Part shown: positions 16,112-26,500 of the stretch, one piece after another
Numbering within the stretch: the stretch's first letter is position 1
How the letters are laid out: each line of letters opens with the position of its first letter
From: Agromyces archimandritae
Lineage (GTDB): Bacteria > Actinomycetota > Actinomycetes > Actinomycetales > Microbacteriaceae
NCBI RefSeq assembly: GCF_018024495.1
Contig: NZ_CP071696.1
Span: 1,426,001-1,490,000, forward strand
DNA length: 64,000 nt
Reading direction: 5' to 3'
The notes under the pieces: generated by a model
Seen by the model: the letters and a program-made list of their open reading frames with translations, nothing else
The model's database searches: none
What the model was told of the DNA's origin: nothing
Position numbers and translations under genes: made by a program

Positions 16112-17517
16112 GCGCGAGCGAGGGCGGGGGCGACCGCCGGAGCATGCACCCGGCCGGGCCGGCGCGCCGGGGCATCCACCCGAAGCTGCACCCGGCCGGG
16201 TCGGCGCGCCGGGGCATCCACCCGAGCCGCCGCGCCGTGCTCGCCCTCGGTGCCGCGGGCCTCGCGACGAGCCTGGCCGCGGCCCTCGCCGGCTGCGCGC
16301 CGGCCCCGGCGGCGCGGCGGATCCGCATGGCGTGCGGCGAACCGGGCGGCACGTACATCCGCTTCGGGCAGCTGCTGGCGCGCGCGGCGGTGGATGCCGG
16401 CATCGCCGCCGACATGCGGGCCCTGCCCACCGAGGGCAGCGTCGAGAACGTCGAACTGCTGCGCTCCGGCGAGGCCGAGCTCGCCATCGCCCTCGCCGAC
16501 ACCGCCGCCGCCCGGGCCGACGGGATCGTCGCGATCGGCCGCGTCTACCAGAACTACCTGCAGTGCATCGTGCGCGAGGATTCCGGCATCGCCGCCCCCG
16601 CCGGGCTCGCCGGGCGGCGCGTGTCGATCGGGGCGCCCGGTTCCGGGACGGCGACCATGTCGCTGCGCGCCTTCGCCGCGCTGGGGCTCGCCCCCGCAGG
16701 CGGCGCGGGCGAGACGGGCGGCGCGGACGGCGCGCGGATCGCCGCCGGCGCAGGGCAGGGCGCCGCGGCATCCGCACCCGGCGTGACGGGCGGCGTGCAG
16801 GGCGCCGCGGCATCCGCACCCGGCACCGCGGTCCTGCTCGAACTCGGCCTCGCGGATGCCGTGGGCGCCCTCGCGACCGGCGACATCGACGCCGTCATGT
16901 GGTCGGGCGGCATCCCGCTGCCGGAGCTCTCGCGCCTCGACGGCATCACCCGCGTGCGCCTGCTCGACCTCACCGCCGCCGTGCCGGCGATGAACCGCGA
17001 CTTCGGCGACGCCTACGCGATCACCGCGGTGCCCGCCGGCACCTACGGACTCACCGAAGCCGTCCCGGCGATCGGCGTCTCGAACTTCCTGCTCGCCCGC
17101 CCCGAACTGCCCGGCGAGCTCGCCCGGGCGTTCGTCGACCTCCTCCTCGAAGAGGCGCCGCGCCTCGTGCCGCAGCCCTCGATCGGCCTGCAGTACCTCA
17201 CCTCGTCGAGCCTCATCGACACCGCCCCGATCCCCTCCACCCCGCCGCCCGCCGCCGCTTCCGCGAGCGCTACGGCTAGCCACGCCGCCGCACCCCGCTC
17301 TCTCCCCACCCCGCACCCCTCTGTCCCCGCTCCCTCCTCCCCCTCCCCCAAGCACCCTCCCCTGCGCAATGCAGGACCGCGCGCGTGTCGCGGGGCGTTC
17401 TCCCGCATGGCGAGTGCGACACGCCGAGCGCGTTCCTGCATTGCGCAGAAGAGACAGCCGGTCCTGTGCTCAGCCGGTAGGTGCCGCGGTGGATGCGGGA
17501 GCACACCGCCACCGTGA
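16108..17517 (+). CDS. TAXI-family solute-binding lipoprotein, C-terminal frameshift
   Basis: As read, 469 residues. Residues 41-63 form a Tat-like lipoprotein signal (SRRAVLALG, lipobox LAGC with C63). The body is TAXI family (CGEPGGTYIRFGQLLARAA, SVENVELLRSGEAELAIALADT). Two in-frame 42-bp duplications sit in the gene. Near 17232-17235 the frame leaves the family pattern: DTAPIP is followed by STPPPAAA, whereas the +1 frame gives LHPAARRRFRERYG and a stop at 17279, the normal TAXI ending. One missing C in the C-run explains this. The long tail after residue 376 is therefore probably artefactual or a mutation. No permease gene accompanies it; it may use the one at 10358. Confidence 0.75.
   Translation: MSASEGGGDRRSMHPAGPARRGIHPKLHPAGSARRGIHPSRRAVLALGAAGLATSLAAALAGCAPAPAARRIRMACGEPGGTYIRFGQLLARAAVDAGIAADMRALPTEGSVENVELLRSGEAELAIALADTAAARADGIVAIGRVYQNYLQCIVREDSGIAAPAGLAGRRVSIGAPGSGTATMSLRAFAALGLAPAGGAGETGGADGARIAAGAGQGAAASAPGVTGGVQGAAASAPGTAVLLELGLADAVGALATGDIDAVMWSGGIPLPELSRLDGITRVRLLDLTAAVPAMNRDFGDAYAITAVPAGTYGLTEAVPAIGVSNFLLARPELPGELARAFVDLLLEEAPRLVPQPSIGLQYLTSSSLIDTAPIPSTPPPAAASASATASHAAAPRSLPTPHPSVPAPSSPSPKHPPLRNAGPRACRGAFSRMASATRRARSCIAQKRQPVLCSAGRCRGGCGSTPPP
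16147..16230 (+). repeat. 42-bp in-frame duplication in the TAXI N-terminus
   Basis: Two 42-bp units encode HPAGPARRGIHPKL and HPAGSARRGIHPSR ahead of the signal peptide. The same kind of CCGGGGCATCCACCCG text occurs in intergenic DNA, so this looks like non-coding repeat captured into the gene. Confidence 0.75.
16756..16825 (+). repeat. Second 42-bp in-frame duplication in the TAXI gene
   Basis: QGAAASAPG is encoded at 16756 and again at 16798, period 42 bp. It lies in a Gly/Ala-rich insertion between the two lobes of the binding protein and preserves the frame. Confidence 0.7.
17362..17448. repeat. 87-bp dispersed palindromic element, copy 1
   Basis: Left arm CTGCGCAATGCAGGA (17362-17376) and exact inverse TCCTGCATTGCGCAG (17434-17448), with an inner GCGTGTCGC/GCGACACGC pair. 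An element of identical length and arms lies at 52958-53044. It sits between the TAXI gene and the convergent giant gene. The rest of 17280-17547 is pyrimidine-rich sequence with no other feature. Confidence 0.85.
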
Positions 17518-17547
17518 CCGCCGCGGCGCGGCGGCGGGCGCGGCCGC

Positions 17548-20500
17548 TCACGCGCGGGCGCGGCGCCGACGGGAGAGGCCGGCGGCGAGCGCAGCCCCGC
17601 CGCCGCCGAGGAGCAGCACCGCCCAGCCGAGTGCGGCGAGCAGGGCGCCGCCGTCGACGCCGGTCCGCGGCAGCGGCGGGTCGAAGCGGTTGTCGACGGT
17701 GATCGTGACGGCGGCGTCGGCCGTGATCACGACGGGATCAGCGACGGTCGCGCTGACCGTGGAGGATGCGGCGCCTCCGGCATCCACTTCCTCGGCCGAG
17801 CAGGCGGCGCCGACGGGCAGCCCGTCGAAGGTGCGCGTCTCACCGGGGCCGATGACGATGCGTTCGGCATCCATCGCGACGAAGGGATCGTTGTCGCCGC
17901 GGCCCAGCACGCAACTCACCTCGATGACGAAGGAGCGCCCGGCGGCCTGGTCGACGGCGCCGCTGACGGTCTTCTCGAGACGCAGCGACCCGGCCTCGTA
18001 GGTGTTCGTCGCGGTGATCGTGAGGTGCTGCTCCTCGGCGGACCGGCCGACGACGGCCGCATCGTCGAAGGACCCGAAGTCGATCGAGACATCGGAGGCG
18101 CCGGCGGCGTCGGGTTCGACGGCCCAGCAGTGCGTGCCGATCGGCAGGCGGAGCGGCCCCCCGCCGGGCCCCGCGACCGGCACCGTCTCGCCGGCCTCGA
18201 TGCGGGTGGGCGCCTCGTAGAGGGTGACGGGTTCGCCGTCGCGGACGAGCTGACAGGTCAGCTGCACGGTGAAGACGGCGCCGGCCGCGGCATCCACCGC
18301 GTCGCCCGTCACCTCCTTGGCGAGCGCGACGGTGCCGACGGAGAACTCGTTGACGAAGCCGGCCGTGACGACGGACTCGACGCCGGGCTCCTCCTGGTCG
18401 GGGATGACGACGGTCACGGGCGGTGCGGGCGCGTCTGCGCCGCCCGGATCGGTCTCGGTGACGACGCATTCGGCGCCGACCGGGATGCCGGTGACGGTCT
18501 CGCTGCGGAACGGGCCGCCGCTGCCGTCGTCGAGGACGACGAGTTCGCGGTGCACGACCTCCTGCCCCTCGTAGGTGCAGACGGCTTCGAAGACGTAGCG
18601 GGCGGAGAAGTCGGGGGCGCCCGGCCCGGCGGCGTCCTTCAGCACGTCGAGGGCGCCGGTGCGGAAGTCGTTGACGACGTCGACGCGCACCGGGTCGGCG
18701 AGTTCGTCGTCGTCGATGACGGTGGATGCCGGGGTCGCGTTCGACTCGGTGGCGCCGGCGGCATCCACCTCGGTCACGGCGCAGCGGGCGCCCGTCGGCA
18801 GGTGGTCGACGAGCCAGACGTCGCCCGGGGCATCTACCGTCAGCGTATGCGTGTCGTCGTACACGTCGGCGTCGACGGCGTCATGCACGCAGTGCAGGCG
18901 CACCTCGAAGTCGCCGAATGCGCCGGCCCAGGTGTCGGCCCCCGTGCCGGTGACGGACTTGGCGATCTCGATCGAGCCGACCGGGTAGTGGTTCGTGACC
19001 GTCATGAGCGTCGTCGGCCGCCCGGCGTCGTCATCGGGCTGGAGCTCGAAGGTCGCGGTCGTGGTCTCGCCGAGGTCGTCGTCGACGCCGCCCTGCGCGA
19101 GGACGACGGTCGTGCGGGCATCCTGCTGGACGATCTCGTCGACGGTGCAGTCGCTGCCGGCGGGCAGCTCGGTGAAGCTGCGCGTCTCGCCGTCGCCGAG
19201 CTCGAAGATCTCGTCGAGCACGGTCTCGCCCTCGAAGCCGCAGACGACGATGAAGCGGTACACGTACGAGTACTCGACGGGCTGGCCGCTCTGGTCGACG
19301 GCGCCGCCGTTGTCGACCTCCTTGGCGACCGTGAAGCCGGCGTCGGGGAACACGTTCGTCACCGTGATCGTGACGGGTTCGTCGCCGCCGACGACGACCG
19401 GGTCGTCCTCGGTCGCGCTGATCTCGATCTCCCAGGCGCCCTGCCCGTCGGGCTCCTCGGCGTAGCAGGTGGAGCCGACGGGGATATCGCCGAGCGTGTC
19501 CCGCCCGCCGCCCCGCAGGACGACGGATTCATCGTCGTAGCTCACGATCGGGTCGTTGTTGCCGCCGCGGTCGAGAGTGCAGGTGACGAGGATCTCGAAC
19601 TCGGTGTCCTCGGCGTATTCGGCGGCGCCGCCGGCGAGCTCCTTGGCGATCGTGAGGTCTGCGAGGTCGAAGGTGTTCGTCGCGGTGATCTCGAGCACGG
19701 CCGGGTCGTCTTCGTCGATCGGCACGACGACGACGGCGTTCTCGAAGGAGTCGTGGTCGACGGTGGATGCCGTGGCGCCGGCCGCATCGGTCTCCTCGCC
19801 CCAGCAGTGGGTGCCGACGGGCAGGATGAGCGGCGCACCGCCGTCCGTGACGGTCACGGTCTCGTTGCCGGTGACCTCGACCTCGCCTGCGAAGAGGGGG
19901 TCGGCGTCTTCGGTGAGGGCGCAGGTCACGAGCACGGTGTACGCGGCATCCACCACGGCCGGGTCTGTCGCGCCCGCGCCGTCGAGGGCTTTCGTCACCT
20001 GCAGGCCTGCGGCCGAGAAACGGTTCTCGAACGGTGCGGTGACGACCGTTGCGACGCCGTCGTCCTCGTCGGGGATCACGACGTCCACGGGCGGCGGCGT
20101 GGCATCCGCTCCCCCGTTCGCGGTCTCGGTGATGGCGCAGTCCGCCCCGACGGGCAGCCCCGTGACGGCCTCCGAGGTGAACGGCCCGGCCGTGCCGTCG
20201 CCGGTGATCGTGAGTTCGCCCTCGCCGACGGTCTCGCCGAGATACTCGCAGCGGTAGCCGAACACGAAGACGGCGCCCGCGCTGAAGCCGATGCCGGAGC
20301 CGGCGACCGTCTTCTCGACCTCGAAGCCGCCGACGCGGAAGTCGTTCTGCACGTCGACCAGGACCGGGTCGCCCGGGGTGCCGTCGATCCCGATGGCGAC
20401 CTGCTCAGGGGTGATCGTCGCCTCGGTCGCGCCCCCGTCGTCGGACTCGTCGATGTCACACTCGGCGCCCGTCGGCAGCAGCCCGACGCTCCAGGTGCCG

Positions 20501-23500
20501 CCCGCGACCGGGAAGGTCCAGGCATCGTGGAACACGGGGTTCTCGTCGGCCTGATCCCAGGTGCAGACGAGGGTGACCGTGAACCCGTGCACCGGCGTGC
20601 CGTCGCCGATGACCCTCTTCGTGATCTCGATGCCGCCGACGGTGTACGTGTTCGTCACGGCGACCGCGGTCGCGTGCGTGTCATCGACGTCCGGCAGCAC
20701 GGTGAAGTCGACGGACGCCCCGTCGACCGGCTCGCCCGGCACCCCGCTCTCGGTGACGACGATACTCGTCGTCGTCGCGCCCGCATCGTCGGTCTCGGTG
20801 ACGGTGCATTCGGCGCCGACGGGCACACCGCCGAACTCCGCCTGCTCGCCGTCCTGCAGTTCGAACTCCTCGCCGAGCACCTCCTCGCCGAGGAAGGTGC
20901 AGCTCGTCTCGAACCCGAACGTCGGGTGGAACTCGATGAGGTCGCCCTCCTGATCCTCCGCGCCGCCGGGCACGATCGCCTTCGACACCGTGAAGCCGCC
21001 GAGCTCGTACTCGTTCCGCATCGTGATGAGATCCGACTCCTCGGACGCGGGGGCCGGGTGGTGGATGTCATCGCGCGCGGTGAGGTCGCGCTGCGCCGAG
21101 ACGGTACCCGACCAGCCGTCGGTGCCCGCCGGATCGTAGCCGACGGCGGCGCCCTGCGCGGGGAGCTCCTGCACCCGGCAGTCGGCATACATGGGCAGGT
21201 TCGTGCCCTCCCCGATCAGCACGACGGTGCCGCCGGCGGGCACGTCGACGGGGGCCGGGTCGGGGGTGATCGTGCCCTCCTCCCCGTCCGAGGTGCACTG
21301 CACGTTCGCCTCGTAGGCATCGGGAAGCGGTGCGGGCCAGTCGACGGGATCCGTCACGACCTCCTTCTGCAACTCGAACGTCCCCGTCGGCGCGGCGACG
21401 CCGGCGCGGACCGGCTCGACCGGGCCCTGGTAGATCTCGCCGCCGTCGTGCAGCGCCAGGGACCCCGCCGCGACCGAGTTCCAGGCGATCGGCAGACCCC
21501 CCTCGTAGGCATCCGGGATCCAGGCCGGCGTGCGGGTGTCGAAGGTGATCGCCCCCGAGGTGCCGGGTGCGAGGCCGTCGCCCTCGGGCCAGACGGCGAC
21601 CGTCTTCAGCGCCTTGGCCCGGGCGAGCTCCTCGGGGGGCGTCGTCGCGTCGTACGCGATCCAGTCGCGAGCGGCGATGTCGCTCGCGCACGCGTTCCCC
21701 GGCGGCACCTCTTCGCCGCGCGAGGAGTACTCGATATCGGTCGCATTGCACGCGACGCTTGGCACCGTCGTCGTGTAGAAGTTCGTCACCGTCGCCGTCG
21801 TCGCCCGCCCTTCGGGTCGGACGCCGCCGAGGAAGATCGGCGACCACTGCGAGCCGCGCGCGTTCGGCACGGTGACGCCCGTGTCGCCGACGGCGGGCAG
21901 CACGTCGATACCGGCGATGGCCTGCGACGGCACATTGCCGAGGTTCGTGAACGCCAGCCGCCACCGTTCGACGCCGCCGGGCCTGGTGATCGGCACGCAG
22001 ATGTTCCGGTAGTTGCCGCCCGTCGCGTTCGGCTCGGCGCAATCCTCGGGCGAGCCGGTGGTGCTCAGCACACCGAGGTCGTCGTAGTTCGCGTCACCGG
22101 CATCCGCACCCGGCACACCGGCCGCGACTCCGCGCACCCCCTTCTCGAGGCTGATCGGGGCAGCCGCGGTCGGGTTCACGGTCGTGTTCGCCGTGCAGTC
22201 GTCGACGTCGCTCACGGTCGGGTTCGTCACCGTCCCGAACGAGGTCGAGTCGCAGGTGTCGAACATCCGGTCGCTCGTCGCGGTGATCGTGTTGGCGACG
22301 GGTGTGCCGGGCGGCAGAGCGTCGCGGAACTGCAGATGCGCCCTGATCTCCAGCACACCGGCCGGCTGCAACACGAACCCGTCCGGCACCGTGACCGCGA
22401 CCACGCCCGTGTCGGGGTCGAGGGCCGCATCGAAGCCCTCGGCCGCCGCTCCATCGAGCAAGAACTCGAAGACGGGGTCGGCGCCGGGGCGCGGCACGAG
22501 CATCGAGCCGGAACCGTCCGCCTGGATGCGGTCTTCGAGCACAAGCCCCTCGATCGGCCACGAACCGGTGTTCGTGATCGTCATGCGGTACGGGATCTCG
22601 CTCGCGGGCGGGAACTGCTGCGAGTCCGCACCGTCCTGGCCGTTGCCCGGGAGCTTCTCGACCTCGATCCCGTTCGGCAGATGGCGCAGCACCGTCGTCG
22701 CCGGCACGGAGTCGTCCGCCGTCCACCGGGTGCCGGTGTCGACCTCCCACGCGCCGATACCGTGCACGTCGACGACATCGGTGATCGTCCCGGCACTCGT
22801 CTCACCCGGGGCCGGGTCGAGATCCGGTCGGGTCGAGGGCACCGGCACGCTGTCGATCTCCCCGCCCGGGCCGATGCGGAGGTTCCCGAGCCGGTCGGCG
22901 GTGAACGCGAGCTCGACGATCGGGTTGAACGGGCTCTCCCAGTTCGACTCGTCGGCGTCGGCGCGCACGTCGAAGCGGATGCCGAGGACGTCGACCGGGT
23001 CGACCCCGCTCGGCAGTGCGGGGGTGACGGTCGAATTCGCGTCCGTGTCCTGCCAGGGGCCGGGGACCCAGCAGCCGTCGAGCACGACGGACCCGCCGCA
23101 GGTGACGACGATGTCGCCGCTCCCCTCATCGAGGGCGTAGTCGACGCCGGTGAGCACCTGCACGCGCAGCTGGTGCAGGTTCGCCGGAAGGGTCGCATCG
23201 GGGAAGCCGGCGAACGTGAACGCGTTCCAGAACGTCGCCTCGTCGTCGGTGACCGAGAGCACGGTGGTGCGCACGTTGCCGCCGGGCTGCCCGGTGAGAT
23301 CCACGCGGTACCCCTCGCGAGGCTCGTCCTCGAAGCGAGAGTCGGGGGTGATCGTCTTCCCGGCGAAGACGTCGTAGTCGGCGGCGTCGAAGGCGAGCGT
23401 GTCGCTCGCGGTGCCCGTGGCGATGTCGAGGTCCGGCAGGCCGCCCGGGCGTGCGACCTCGGCCCCGGCGACGTTGACGGCGGTGTCCGCCGCCGTCGGC

Positions 23501-26500
23501 GGAAGTCCGCTCGCGCGGCCGGTCTCCCGCAGTTGGTAGGTGAGCACGACGGTGCTCGCGGAGCCGGAGCGGATCGAGACCGTACCGGGGGTCTCATGGT
23601 GGACGTCGATGCCGATGACGTCGGCGAGGTCGGCCGGTGCGAGTTCGAGCGCGTCTTCGATCGAGATCGGCGGATCCGCCCCGCCCTCGCGGGTGAGGAC
23701 GACGCTCGACTCGGTCGCGTCGACCGGAACGGAGATCGCGTCGATGCGGTACAGGTTCAGATACTCGTACATCGATTCCGTCGCGCCCGGCGCCGGGTCG
23801 GAGACGTCCATCGTGGAGACGGAGGCCTGGGTCGCGTTCGTGGCGACGATCGTCGCCGTCGCGAGCGGATACGTGGCCTGCCCGGCCGAGGCGGGCGGAA
23901 TCGGCAGGGCCTCCTGATCGAACTCCTTCGACACCTGCACATCCGCGGCCGCATCGAGGATCGAGATGAGGTCGTCGTCGCTCTGCGCGACGGGGCGTTC
24001 GCCGTCGGCGACGATGCCGGCGGTGTTCTTCACGACACCGGCGGCGCCGGAGTTGTACGACTCGTCGTGCAGGGACCCGGTGACCGGGCCGCCGTCGCTG
24101 CGCTTCTCGTATCGGAGTTCGAACACGAGGTCGATGCCACGGTCGTGGTCGTAGGAGGCGGCCACTCCCGAGCCGGGCTCGGGGCCGGTCTCGCCGTCTC
24201 GGCCGCTGCCCTCCTCGAAGACGAGGCGGACGGCGCGGGTGGATGCCGTCTGCTCGGCGCTCAGGGGGTAGCCCGGGAATGCCCCGTCGCATGCCGACCC
24301 GTCGGCGCCGCACGCGTCCGCCGTGACATCGACCCAGTCCCCGACGCCCGCATCGAAGAGCTCGACGGAGGCGACCCGGTCGTACTGCATCCACGGGTCG
24401 AGATCGCCGTCGATCGGGGCGATCTCGACGAGGTCCCAGGCGTCGTACGCCGATGCGCCGATGACGCCGTCGCCGTACAACGGCCCGGCGGTCGGGTCGT
24501 CGGTGAAGGCGACCGAGTCGAACGGCAGACCCTCGGTCGACCAGGCGAGATGGGCGACGCGCGCGACCCCGCTGAAGGCGTACAGGGGCACTTCCGGGTC
24601 GACGAGCCAGGTCTTGTCGAAGAGGTCGGGGCCGTCGCCGTCGGGGTCGAGCCAGTGCAGCTCCGTCTCGTCGGCGGCGGTGGCGGTGTCGTCGTCGGGC
24701 GTCGAGTCGTTCGGGCTGTACACCTCGGAGCCGCCCGTGTTGGGCACGATCAGCGGGTCGGCGGCCTCGGCGGCGTCGGCGACCGATCCCGATCCATCGC
24801 GGAACTCCTCGCGCGTGACGACCGAGAACGACGGCGCGACCTGGAAGCCGGGCTGCAGCAGCTGCCCGTCCTTCGGCGTGTACACGAACCGCATGCCCTG
24901 GATGCTCTCGCGCTGCGCCGCCGGGACCGCCACGACGAGGTCTCCCGGCCCGTCGAGCTGCCCGCCGGGCAGGTCCGTCCACGCCTGCCCGTCCCAGACC
25001 TGCACCTGCAGGTCGGCCACGGTCGGCACCCCGGCGACGATGCGGCTGAGGTCGAAGGCGTTCCAGAACGCATCGACGGGGTCGCCGGGTTGCGGGTCGG
25101 GCGGGTCGCTCACGATGAGGTACTCGGAGCCGACGGTGGATGCGTTGGGCCCGTCGTCGTTGACATCGGCCCGGAACGACACATCCGTCGTGGTGCCCGG
25201 AACGGCCCAGAGCCAGTCGCGGGCGACCGATTTGTCGATCGTCGTCGACACGCGCCCGGGCTGGCGGGTGAGATCTGCCGCGGCGGAGTCGCTCCCCGTC
25301 AACCCGGCCGCGTCGGTGACGGCGGTCGTGATCGTGTTCGTGCTCGTGGTGTCTTCGTCGACCGGCTGGGCCGTGACCGTGAACGGCAGGGTCGCGCTCG
25401 CATGCTGGATGATCGGCCCTGTGAAGGTCGCCGTGAAGCCCACGACGCCGTCTTCGGACGGCGGCGGCAGGGTGTCGGTCTCGTCGGCGGTGAGCGTCTC
25501 GCTTCCGCCGCCCGCGTAGCGGTACTCGATGCTCGCGCCGGTCGCGCCCGCCGGCCAGAGCACGCCGTCGGTGAACCCGTCGAAGTCGAGGCCCTGCGCG
25601 GCGAGGTCCGGCTGCCCCGGACTCGGCTCGTCGATCACGAGCTCGGCGACGGGCCGGTAGCCGACGGTGGCGGTGAGCGTCGCCGTCGTCTGATCGCCCG
25701 CGAGCAGGTTCGGGTTCGCGAAGCTCTTGCCGGCGACCACCGTCGGGCCCTCGTTCGTGATGAAGACGGTGCCGTCCGCGGTGTTCGGCGTGCTCGTGCG
25801 GCCCTGCACGGTGACCGACGACGAGGCCGTGTTCGGCACGTCCACCGCCTGGCCGACGGGGATGTCGAGCACGGTGTCGTTCGTCTCGGCGGCGAAGCCG
25901 ATGGATGCCTCCTCCCCGCCGGCCGGCAGCCGCCCGGTCGAAGAGGTGAAGGTGAACCGCAGACCCTTCACCTCGGAGTGCGGATCGACGGCGGGGATCC
26001 CCGTGAGGTCGCTCGGGATCTCGCCCGTGTAGTCGTCGTGCCAGACGCCGGCGGCGTCCCGCCAGGCGACCGCGACCCGGTCCGCGCCGTTCGGCGGGGT
26101 CAGCGAGGTGAGCCCGGTGAAGTCGAGGGAGCCCTCGAAGGGGCTCGCGACGCCGTCGGCCGGATCCTGGACGACGAGGGCGTCGACCGAACGGTTCGAG
26201 ACGCTGCCGCCGCCGATCGTGTAATCGACCGGCTGCCCGGGCAGGGCCGGGATGCCGGGCGAGCCCGGCGCCTGATGGTCGTCGACCGTTTTCTGCACGG
26301 TCGTGTCGAGCACCTCGGGCACGTCGATCGCGACCGTCGCCGAGGCATCCACGTCCAGGGCGTTCTCGGCGGTCGCGAAGGCCGTGTTCACGATGTCGCC
26401 GTTGTAGTCGGCGCCGAGGTCCGGCGGGACCTGCACGTAGACGGTGATGTCGGCCTTGTTCCCGGTCGGCAGGCCGACGCCCGAGACGCCCGGCGTCGAG

